Assembly (NCBI GenBank): GCA_007449985.2
Contig: VIIQ02000664.1
Coordinates: 62,001-126,000 of the forward strand
Source: Desmodesmus armatus
Taxonomy: Eukaryota > Chlorophyta > Chlorophyceae > Sphaeropleales > Scenedesmaceae
Reading direction: 5' to 3'
DNA: 64,000 nucleotides
Positions 23,481 to 34,463 of this stretch are shown piece by piece. The position numbers and the translations under genes are program-made. The notes below the pieces were generated by a model. The model did not search any database and had not been told where the DNA came from. It was given only the letters and a program-made list of their open reading frames with translations. Positions within the stretch are counted from its first letter, which is position 1, and each line of letters begins with the position of its first letter.

Positions 23481-26400
23481 GGATGCTGCTGCTGCTGCTG
23501 GAACAACAGTGTGTGTGGTGTGATGTCATTTGAGCACACAGTCTGGGTGTTGTGGTGATGCCGAGTAATCAGGTCATCATTGGCATGCCGTGACTGCTGT
23601 CATTGCCAATATGGCTTGAGTGAATCTCAGCTACGGTAACTGCCCTGAACGGTTGCGGGACAGTTGCTGTCGCCCTCTGTACCAGTTTGCCAACCACGCC
23701 CTGGCTTGTATTTGGCCAGGTCAATGAGTAACCACCTGGTGCTACAATGTGGGGTTTAGATGTCATTACAGTGTGCAGCCATGTTGACATGACAGGCATC
23801 GCATTCCAGCACCACCACATAATGTTGTCAGACGGTTAAGCACATGTGTTGAAGCCAGACACGACCAACAGGCCCTGGCGACAGCGTTGAATAGTGCTGA
23901 CTGCACAATTGCAAGGCAGCAAGCCCTGCCGGGCAGTCAATATAACGTCACAACCATTGTCACTGGCACCTACAGCTGCTTGATCCTAACAACATGCATG
24001 CAGGCTCATTACGGCAGGTACGCGGCTGGCGGCCTTCTTGTACCATGCTGGCAGGTACCAGCAGTGCCAAGCTGCCCCATGTCTGCAGGAAACACATGCC
24101 GTTTGTTCGCAGGGCCCCTGTGGCTACAGGGCTGATGCAAATATAACATAACAAGCAGCAGCACCTTGGAACAGAATGCTGCATTGTGTCACAGGTATCG
24201 TGTGAGTCACACCGCTTGGCAGAAGTGGCCTTTATGTTGTGAGGCTCCCCATTACAATGCAGGCGCGCCAACCAGGGTGACCCAACATGTGTTAATGCCG
24301 AAATCCTTGGTCATACACAGCTATACAGCACAGTTGGTAAAACCCTAGTGTGGAGGGCACCGAACCCAGTACCAAGCCCTTGATACAACACGGCCTATGC
24401 AGCAGCTGCCTCTGATCCTAATACAAGCTGCCCCTGGTCCTGAGGGTCCCCCATGAGCCTCTTGCTCCCTTGTGGGTTGCTCAGCTTTTGCTGAGCCAAT
24501 TACTGTAACTGTAACTGTAACTGATACAACCACTTACAACTTACTGCTGGGATGCACAGCAAGCCCTGGGACGGACACGTCCACACAGGGCTTTCGCACG
24601 CACAAATGCCGGCCCTGTTCGCATGCTGTCCAGCACCAACAGACAAACAAGCGCTGACCGCACTGACCTGTTGCAGCCATGAAAGCAGCCACTGTGTCTG
24701 CAAAAAACACACTTGAACGCATGCTTTTGACAGCACCGTACGCTTGCAGAGAGACACGCGTGTGTGGGGAAGGCAGCAACGGCTCAGGCCAAGAAGCTGA
24801 CGACCCATGTGTTTGGTGTGTGGTGCAACTGACATCCCCACTGACCAGGCTTTCAACATCAGATTGGGGGCAGCACAGCAAGTCGGAACCCAGTTTGGTG
24901 CGTTGGCCAACCATAGGTGCATGCGCATGGTCATGGCACTGCACAGCACAGTTGCCGGCACAGCATTGCAGACTGACACATGTCAGGATGTACGCAGCCC
25001 GCCAGCCAAGTAGCTCATCTCAAGATCAGCTGCCAGCAAGCCACATACACCGAGCATGCCTGCGCAGCCTTGGGGGTTGACAGGCTCGTCCCCAGGTAGC
25101 TAGGTAGACCACAACACAGCACAGCACCAACACGCACACAACCATGAAAAACACATCCCTTTACCAAGCCACATGGGTCGCCTACGAAGAAGCACACAGG
25201 CTCACAGCACGTAGCTCTTCATTAAGAGCTTGGTACTGCTTGCTGGTAACTTGACTGGCAGCCAGCTCCCAAAAACAACAGGGCAAACAGCCCCCCCCCC
25301 CAGCAAGCCTGCAACAGACCACCCAGAACCAGTACATACGCAGTGCCGACCTTGGTACGAGGCTTGTCGTATACCCCGCACGCACCAGCACGACCTAGCA
25401 CTAAAAGTAAGGGAGCCATGAGGAGCCCCAACCGACATGGGTGTGACATATTCTTACCCAAATACAACACAAGTAGTAAGAGTGACATTTCCCCCAGAAT
25501 GACACTGCTGTTGTGCACAGCCACCAACACTCGGCAAGGCCCCGGCCTGCACACATATGAGGTCTCAAAGTGGGTTCTGCAACACCTGGTGTGTGCGCAG
25601 GAAAAGGAGCACCCAGACCAGAGACACAGTGCTCACCACTCCCCAACACCAGGCACCCCATGTGCAACTGCCAGCAACAGATCCACACATGTAAGCAGGA
25701 CTCAGGCACAAGGCGCCGTCTGTCAATCACACCACCGCAGAACATTGCATTCTTGAATGGCAACAAGCATGGGTCTGCCAGGGGCCCACAACCTTTACCA
25801 TCACAGCTGCATCTGTTGTTGGTACGTAGGTGCACCACCGCATGCGTCAGGAGGCAGCCAAGTCAACTGCATGTGACTCACCAGCTGAACATGACATATC
25901 CCGCCAGGGGTTGATGCGCTGAAATGACAGCTGCAAACGCCTGCTCTATACATAGCATTTGAGCCGCAAACAACCAAGGGACTTCAAACAGCAGCATGTC
26001 ATGCACCCTACACCCTGTCCCAACTGGTTCACAGGCCAGCATGATCCACTCAGGGCAAGTCAACAGGACCAGCACACAAGCCCCAGAAGCAGTAGTGCCG
26101 ATTGTGCATCGCGCAAAGGGAGGGACGGCACGGTTGAAGGAACCGCAGTCGGCACCATCAAAAAGTGTGGGCGCCAAGGCTGCCATGAAACAGCAGCCAC
26201 GAGAAGTCATTTGTTTGGCTGATCAGACAAATGACACACATTGTTGGTAAGCCCCAATGTAAGTGAGCCTGTCGGCACCTATGTCCAGTAGTCAAGCAGG
26301 CAGGGCGATGTGTGTCAGCGGCATAGCAACCAGCCACCCTAGGAATGGACCTCAACTTGACAAAAAGGTTGCACCCTGGAAGAGCAGGGACACAATCGCT

Positions 26401-29400
26401 CACAACCAGGGGCACACCCAACTTAACGCCCACACATCCACTTTGCCAAGTGTGCGCTTGCGCAGTGTGCAACTCGACTAGCGCAAAGCATTGACCGACT
26501 GCCTCGCGTCAAGGAAGGCGCGAGCGCAACCAGGCAGGTCTTGCCAAACAGCACCTGCTCACGAAGAAACCAGCCATGCCGGACCCGGACAAAGGACGAA
26601 GAAACCAGCCATGCCGGACCCGAACAAAGGACGAAGAGGGAAAGAACACAGATTTGGCAGTAAACATATGCTGCCGGTGACCGTTGCAACACCTGCATTG
26701 CTTTGCGCTCTTCCTGGCAAACAAGTGGCTGCTTGAAGTGCAGCCTGAGGCATCAAACCTCACACCTGCCACTCAGTCAAAGGATCACTTCTGCAATGCG
26801 ACCCCTCAAAACAAAGGCGCATGCTGGGCCACTCACACGCGAACCCCATGCCAGACGCCGTAACCGGTGCAGCCAAAGTGTGGCCGATCAGAACAAGATC
26901 TTGCAATGCACATGCAGGCAAGGTTGCTGCAAGGAAATAACACATGCACATCGCACATACGTTGGAGCATTGCCGACAGACTTCAGATCAATCAGAAGCA
27001 GCAACCACGCTGCAGTTGGCCATGCCAGGCGGTTGGCGGTCAATGGCCCGACCACGCTGCCACAAGTTGGCTAGTCTGGTGCCAGGCCAGACCATCCAAA
27101 CAATGCCCGACACGATGCCCGACACAATGCCCGACATAAGATGATCAACCAAGTGTGAGACAAGCCTTGCCGCACCGCCATGCACACTGCTCGCCAACAA
27201 CACACACACCAGAACCAAACCAACTAAAAAGACAGCAACACATCCTCCCTCCAAGTGCATCCTGCAACCATGAAAGTGTGTATGCAGCCTGCCGCCATCA
27301 CAACACCAAGTGGTGCTTTCATACGTTCAGTCAAAACATCAAATACATCCATTCGTTGTCCAGCACACGTCCCAGCACTTGCCACAGAACCTGCAGGACA
27401 CCTTGCATGACCAGGGTATCTGCAGGTAACACTCGCCCAGTGCCAGGAGTTGGCCTGCAAGTGCAAACTCAACAGCGGCTTGATGCGTCTGCACCAGCCT
27501 GCAGATTCATACAGCCCATGCAAAAGCAGTGATGCTTCCCAAGGCTGAGCCGGTCCTACAGGCACACGCTCACGCACTGTCAAGCTGCAGCCCCCTCGAT
27601 TCAGGACGCAATTGCAAGCCTCTGAGCTCCAATCCCACCACAACTCAACTACAACAAAGCACACCGCTTGGCAGTCTATCATGCAACAAGTCAAACCAGG
27701 TGACCACTCTTCCAACCACATGCCTAGGCACATGCCCCAACTGCCACACTAAAGTTGAGCTGCACTGACTGGTCGCTTGGCAGGGGCAGAAGACCCTTCG
27801 AGAAACACGCTGACCGCCGGCTTGCAGGACAGCCAGTCACTCTCATTGTTGGCCCCAGGTGGACGTTCATGCAGCTAACGTGCTGACTTTGAGCAACTCA
27901 ACCAGCCTACGTGCATTCATGCATGTGTTGTATCACCGTGTCTTCAGGGCGTCACCAACCAAGCAGGCTGTCACAATCAAGCGAAAGCAGCCTTGGCAGT
28001 TGGCAAACAGGCCTAGCACTGGGGGCAGCACGTGCCAGCTAGTCGCTTGGACAAGACACGGCCCTCAAGATGTGCGTCGAACACTCGCAAAGCTGACATC
28101 GCGGACAACAACTGCACTCGGACACCAGCATCGATCAGGCAGCAGGTGCTGGCTGCTGCCGGCAAAGCTTGAGCAAGTGCCAGGCAAATGCGACAAAGGT
28201 GCACTGCGAGAGGTATCTGGCAGCCAGGCCCTACATGCACCGTGATGAAGCTGCTGCACACACAGCATCAGCATTGCGGTGCCCCAGTGTAACCATGCAG
28301 TACTAGTGCTGCCCAGGCTGTGAAGCCACATGCGCTGTGCCCCGTCTGCCTCCAGAAACACATCTGCCACCAGAAACAAACCCACCACGTGCTTTTGTCA
28401 CCCTCTCCTAGGACATCAACACAACATGTCCATGGTTGCTGCTTGCACCGCGAATCCAGATTCGTGCCTGCGCACGGCCTGTGAACACCACACATAATTC
28501 GCCGACGCCAGAGTTGCCGACGCCAGAGTTGCCAACGCAGGGTTCACTGACAACCATATGGGTGTGCTTGCCACCCAGGGTGACGAGGCAGCACCGAGAT
28601 CAAACCACCACAGCACTTCATGGTCTGATGCTGTGTGCACAAATGGCCAAGGCGCACACTTCACCCAACATGCCCTGCCCTCCCCACACTGACACAGCTG
28701 CTAAAACAAAACCCACGCCTGCTTGATAGCAGCAATTGCTCCTGCCTGCAGTGTCATGAGGCACCAAGCTGAGGACACTACACAGACAACACCCGGGGCA
28801 CTGCATAGATAACCAAACTCCTTCCACCCATGTGCGTTTTCCCATGTGCGTTTTCCTGACTTGTGGTGACCCTGCTCGCCGAAAGATCCTGCACAACCGT
28901 ACCCAGACTACAGAACCGCCTCATCACACCTACGATACTGCCTCATGACAGCCACAGGCTAGAGAACTCAATGCTAGTGTGACTGATGCCGGTGAGGATT
29001 GGCATGAGTGCATCTTGTGCCACAATGGCACAGTGTGCAGGTCAACCAACAAAGGCACTGACGAACGGACAGCACCAACAAGCCCAGCAGGTGGATTTTG
29101 GGCAAGCATACATTTAGCATACAATTGTTGCTGCAGCCCCGAGCCCCCCGCACTTTGCCTGAAACATGCCCAACAACAACAAAGATACATTGCAGAACAC
29201 CTGGCACCCTTGAGAACACACAGCATCCAGCACCAACTTAAGGGCGCTACAAGCCGGGCCCACAACCGCCGGTGAAATTAGCCCATCTCACCAGCAAGAG
29301 GAGCCTCCTAACACCAAGCACAAGGCCCGGCTCATCCCAACGCAGGCTAAGAACGAACTCCAGTCCAGAACAAACCTGGTCCCACTACACAAAGAAAACC

Positions 29401-29624
29401 CTTGGGCACAGGGCCTCAAACCTTGGTCTTTACACTGCCATGGCCATGCGCATCTCATAACGTTGTTTGCTGCAGATACAGGTCCTGCCTGCAGCCCAAG
29501 CATGCCGCACACACACCACACTCCTTCCCATCATCCCAACTCCCTCCCAGGAGTTCCGCCATCCTTCCCAGACCGTTAACCAAGACCTTTGCTGCAGTTG
29601 CAGTGCAAGATAGGTCCAACTTGA
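23416..29624. other. 6.2-kb interval without a supportable gene
   Basis: This lies between two convergent genes. It has many ORFs of 60-170 codons on both strands, but none has a recognised motif, consistent codon style or chainable splice sites. Local repeats include a GTAACT run at 24505-24525, a 35-bp direct repeat at 26562-26631, GCCCGACA units at 27107-27135, GCCGACGCC units at 28500-28532 and a doubled CCATGTGCGTTTTC near 28829-28857. It may hold long 3' UTRs, a non-coding transcript or a worn-out element. Confidence 0.45.
26562..26637. repeat. 35-bp tandem direct repeat (two copies plus a start)
   Basis: Two near-identical 35-bp units (26562-26596 and 26597-26631), beginning CGAAGAAACCAGCCATGCC, differ at one base, and a third starts before diverging. 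Confidence 0.9.
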
Positions 29625-31769
29625 TCAGTTGAGCAGAAGGTCCACAAAGGATTGCTCCTCTGGGTGGTGGGTCTCTGGATGGTTCTCCAGCAGCTGATCC
29701 AACAGCTGCAACTCAGATGGGCATAACTCAGGCACTGAGTGGCCCCCAGGGCCCATGCCCTGCCCGTGCTGCAGCCCTCCGCTGCCCCAGTGGTCAAACG
29801 AAGGCACGCGCAGCTCTTCACCCAGACCCTCCAGCAGCCCTGCTGTGTCGTCCGGGCAGGCAGCGTCCGCAGGCAAGGCACAGCTTCCTGCATGGTAGCT
29901 GCCTGCTGCTCCTGCTGCATGCCACTGCTGCTGCTGAGGCATCATCAGAGCGTGGCCTGTGTGGGCTGCCGGCTGCGCAAAGGCCGCAGCAGCTGCAGGA
30001 TTCATGCCGCATGCAGAGCGCATGCCCATCTGCTGCTGCATGCCTGCCTGCAGCGGCTGCATGCACTGCACCCCGTGATGATGCTGCTGCTGCGGGGCGT
30101 GTCGCGCCTGCTGCTGCATGCCTGCAGGTTTGTTCTGGGGCTCGCAGGCAGGCAGTTGCAGAGGCCACCCAACCTGAGCCAACATACGCTCCAGCTCCCG
30201 ATCCACATCTTCGTCAGTCTGGAAGTTGGCGGTGGAGTGAGAGCTGCCCACCTCCCGCGGCCCCAGCGCTGCGTCCCCATACACCTGCTGCTGTGAGGAA
30301 GCCGCAGCAGCTGCTGCTGCACACGAGCCTGTTGGGTCCTCAAAGGGGCTGCAGGACACTGAGAGGTGCTGGAACTGGCCCCGCAGCTGTCCTGAGCTGG
30401 TGCTTGTCAGCAGGCAAGGTGCCTGCACAGTGGAACCATTCAGGGCAGAGGCGCATGCAGCGCTGCCTGCATATGGTGCATTGCTGAGGTGCACCTGCAG
30501 GCCTGGGCCATAGACGGGAGGGCTGCTGCTGCTGCTGGGTGAGCGACCATCCTGCAAGGGCAAAATGATGGTGACAAGGACACACAAAGGGTGACCACAT
30601 GATTCTGATGTGACACAGAGGCATGCACAGTGTTGTATCTTGGCACCCTAGCAACAGCCCAGGTGCCGGGGGGATATGCAGCGCGGCTCCCAGGACAACC
30701 AATGAACCTGATATAGTGTGGCATAGTGTGACATGCGTAAAAAGGCACAGGACCGCAGTGCCAGCTGCTGAGAAGCCAGCGCTGGCATACAGCATCAGCA
30801 GATGCAGCTGACATAAGAGCGTGCTGCAGCACCTACCTGCGACCTCCTGGACTTGGATATGGGTGGCAGCTCAAATGACTTGCGCTTCATGTGGCAAGGA
30901 GACTGACCCATAGACCTTGCATCCTGCTGCTGCTGCTGGTGCTGGTGCTGCTGCGACATGAGCTGCTGCTGCTGCTGCTGCTGGTGGTGGTGGTGGTGGT
31001 GGTGCTGCTGCTGCGCCACGGCCTGCTGCTGGTGCTGGGCAGGGGGCAGCACATGTCCCCCTGTAGGAGCAGCTGCCTGCACCGTACCGCCCCGCGCGCT
31101 GCGCTCTGCAACCAGCCTCCTGCAAAGTTCGTCGGTGCGCGCGCACAGGCAGGATGTGCACTGACAGTCAGGGCCCCCCACGTGCGGCACACACTTGAAG
31201 ATCTGTGGCTGGCCGTTGGCTGCGGCTAGCAGGTGTGGTGCTGAGGCCCTTCTCTTGGGCAGCCTGTGGGCAGAGGCTTGCATGGCCACAGGGCCGGGCC
31301 TTGAAGCTGCTGCGCCTGCCGCGAACTCAGCCCCGGCAGCAGCTGCTGCTGCTGCGACAGCTGGGTCTGCCCCCAACGGATCGAGCCCTGCCGGCGCTGC
31401 TGCCATGAACCCTGGAGCTGCAAAAGAGCTGTAGCCATTGGGCATGGGCCCTGCTGCGCTGCCGTGTGGCAGTGGCTGCATGACTGGTGATGGCAGCTGC
31501 TGGGTCGCCATGCAACTGCCAGCACCTGCGTCCCAACTGTAAAGCTGGTGCTGACCGTGCTGCAGTTGGTGAGTGGGCCACATCTGCACCCAGCCCATCT
31601 GCTGTTGCCTCAGAAAGTCTGCGGTCTGTGATGTCAGCTCTGAGCCGGAGAGGGCAGACGCCTGCCTCTTGACAGGTGGGTGGCGCCTCACACCAACCCC
31701 TGCTAAAGCTGGGCTGAGGCTGGGGTCCAGAAGCGGCATGATGCTGGCTTCGGAGACCGCCGAGTCCAT
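29625..31769 (-). CDS. Gln/His-rich probable transcriptional regulator
   Basis: Two exons join in phase: 31769-30837 and 30551-29625 (TGA), 619 residues. The start is the ATG at 31769; the frame runs upstream only to a GTG and then a TAG at 31836. The protein is mostly low complexity: Ala-rich around residues 125-150, then poly-His and poly-Gln around 260-290, and Met/Gln-rich blocks later. Two ordered pieces stand out. One is a Cys/His patch (FKCVPHVGGPDCQCTSCLC, about 195-215) followed by a charged helix (ARTDELCRRLVAE). The other is an acidic-hydrophobic C-terminal end (SELQLLDQLLE, then SFVDLLLN) that looks like an activation or co-activator-binding motif. A basic KRKSFELPP segment may serve nuclear entry. 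I know no family with this Cys spacing, so regulator is an inference from composition. Confidence 0.7.
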
Positions 31770-33087
31770 AACTTGTGATGCAGCCAATTCCTTCACACTG
31801 AGGCTAGTGACAGGCTGTTGGTGCTGCTGTTCAGCCTAAGCCGCTTTGGCCTCCCTCGTGCGAGCCTTCAACATTCACATCTCCAAAAGAAGAAACGGTG
31901 GCGCAGCGATCAGGCGGACTAAAGAGAAGCAGACTGAAGGCTGAGCCACTGTCCCACCACCCCGCGCAACGTGCCACCGCAGCGACGTATCGTGATGATC
32001 TTTGCAATCACTGTACATTCGGGTGACCGTCCCTCTGCGCCTGAGTCTTTCGGACTGAAAATAACACATGTCAGCGGCCGATCACCGCACTGAACGGCCT
32101 GCCAACCAGCACACCCGCAAAGTAGTTTGTGATGGAGCAGCCCTCAACCGTGCCCCTGTCTCCAGCAGATGATGATCCCGCTTCTGTTTGTGTGTGACTT
32201 CCCCCTTGCATGCCCTGGCAGGTATGCCCTTGGCAGGCAGGTTTACGGTCAGAATCACCGCTCCTGTATGCGCCTGGCGTTGCAGCTGTTGCAGGCACGT
32301 TGGCTAATCAGGTCCCATCCTACCTTCCAATGACACTCTTGCTCCCACCCCCACTTCAACCCACCCCATGCTCGTGATTGGGAGTGCATTGGTGTGCAGC
32401 ACCCAGCATTACATCAACACCACCAAACGCACGACCATCCACACCAAACCATCTGCGTCATGCGCATGTCTATTAGTGCCAGGCTGGTGCGTCACACGTC
32501 AGTGCTTGAAGGGCTGCACACAGACAGAGGCCATGGTTACTCCAGCAGCAGTGGCATATTTGAGGGGACTGTCCCAGCAGGAACTGCACAGGCATGCGCA
32601 TGCGCACGCAGCGCAAACCAGGGGAGATTCCGAACAAACGTTGCTGTACCAGTACCCCTCGCGCAAACAGTGATGCCAACGCAGGCAGCAATGCCCATGT
32701 CTGGATGGTGCATTGAACATTGGTCATCTTGTTGTAGCATATCCTGCCTGCTCATAGTGCACACAGGAAGATGTGTGCACCATGAGCAGGCATGATATGC
32801 CACTGCTGTGATTTCAAAGCTACCAACAGCTACAACAACAACTCAGCTACCAACAGCTACAACAACAACTCACCATTCTGCCTTGGCAGAGATGGCAGGG
32901 CAGGCAGGGCGGTCCATTACCAACCCTGCTGACGGCTGACGACAAAACAAAAGAGACACACACATTTTGCAACAACCACATAGTCCCAGACACAGGAAGC
33001 GTGACCAAAATCCAAAATGCAAGAAGTCGGATGAATAGCGAACAGTATTCAGCACATGGCACTGGGCTGAGCCCAGTTCCAGCGTGA
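31770..33087. other. Spacer without a supported gene
   Basis: It holds the 5' region of the Gln/His-rich gene and the 3' flank of the 124-residue protein gene. A perfect 27-bp tandem repeat lies at 32819-32845 and 32846-32872. ORFs on both strands near 32394-32803 lack splice context. Confidence 0.45.
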
Positions 33088-33964
33088 TCATTGCCGCTGC
33101 GGTGGCCCTGCTGCAGCTGCTGCTGACGGTGATGGCGGCAGCGGCGGTGGCTGCTGCTGCTGTTGCTGGCCCTGCGCCAGCTGCTGACTCACGAAGCCAG
33201 GTCCTGTGTGTCTCTGCAGGTGATGCAGCCCCTGCTGCACCTGCTGCCCTGCAAACGCTGCTGCTTCAGTCAGCAGGCCATGCACGCGCTGTGTGATGGC
33301 AGGAACAGAGAACCTGCGAGGCAGACCCGAGTGACATTCCAAATGTATATCAGTGAGACCAGGGCAGCTGGTGAGAACTGGTCATGCACAAGCTACATTG
33401 CTGTTGGTCTTGCCGGTGCTGCCGGTGCTGTGCCCTGCATGTGGTGCACCTACCCGTCCTGAGATTGATTATGGTGTCATGGCAATCACACTAACTAATC
33501 GGATGTTGCCACCAAGCGCACATCCGGACTGCGTCCCCAACACTTGGCTGAGTGCGCGTTTCAATACAAAAGGCCCCAGGGCCCCAACCCACCCCGTCAC
33601 CCCACACCCACGACCATGCATCACATTGCCAGAGCCTCCCCTGGAGGGTCACCTGGTCGAAAGTGTCAAGTCTACACCAGCAGCTGCTGCTCCAGTCACT
33701 GGGCAGCAGCTGCAAAACGCAGCAACACTGCTGTGTGCGAAGCCCTGTGACCATGCTTTGCCATGCATGGCGTGCCTCCAACCCTCACCTGGAGTTTGCT
33801 CCTGACAAGGCATACTTGCCGGGGTCCTCCACCCAGACATCATACTGCCAGCCATAGTCTTTAGAGAATGTGAGCTGCCGCTGCTGCAGAAGACTTTGAG
33901 GGTCTGGGGCGACATGCTGCCCGCTGATGGCATCTATAAAGACAGGGGCTTTGGGCTGTGCCAT
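33088..33964 (-). CDS. 124-residue protein of unknown function
   Basis: Exon 1 (33964-33816) starts with ATG and ends GGCAA|GTATGC. Exon 2 (33313-33088) follows CTCGCAG and ends TGA. The phases fit exactly. The N-terminal 75 residues look ordered (MAQPKAPVFIDAISGQ, LTFSKDYGWQYDVWVEDPGK, then FSVPAITQRVHGLL). The C-terminal 40 are a Gln run followed by Pro and Ala runs. There is no leader or membrane span. The compact Trp/Tyr-rich YGWQYDVWVEDPGK block should be a good search probe. A 5' exon is possible, as the frame is open upstream of the ATG to a TTG at 33985. The size and shape recall accessory subunits of organelle complexes, but I have no family match. Confidence 0.65.
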
Positions 33965-34463
33965 GTGTCCCCCAGATGTATCCAAGCCAACAGGCTACTG
34001 ACAACGGATGGGCAGTACTGCTGCAAAGCTTTCTGCCCAACCCTGTGGACCCCTCAAGGCCGGCCAGCCAACAGGCTGCCGATGGTTGGCGAGACTGCTG
34101 GCAAGCTTGTTCCCCAATGCTGAATGCCCTGATGTCTGCCACAGCAGGGTGTTGTGTTGGCTGTTGACGACAGATGGGCAGAACTATTTGCAAGCTTGCT
34201 CCAGTTGCAGCTGCCAGCCTGGCACAGATCTACTGTCGAGGTCTTCAGGGCCACCCCGGCGTCAGATGCATGCCTTGACCAGTCGCACTCACGTTGGGGA
34301 TACGTTCAGTGTACAGGCGACAACGGGCACTTCCACACTTACAAGGTTGTGTAACCGTGTACATTAGTAACCTTCGAAACCGGCATCTCGTGCTGTACCA
34401 TCCACCACAGGTGCTTGATCAGATTCACCTCGTATGCTTCCGAGGCATGCTCGTAACTCCACC
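33965..34463. promoter_or_regulatory. Divergent promoter region with imperfect repeats
   Basis: This lies between the 124-residue gene (-) and the J-domain gene (+). Three imperfect copies of a 40-base motif occur near 33989, 34070 and 34157, sharing CAGGCT or GGCTGTTGAC, then GATGGGCAG, then GCAAGCTTG. They could be spaced regulatory elements or a worn tandem duplication. Confidence 0.4.

Noticed and set aside
30871..31229. Overlapping Cys/Trp- or His-rich frames opposite the Gln/His-rich gene
   Set aside because: They arise from CTG/CAG and GTG/CAC repeat runs read in other frames.
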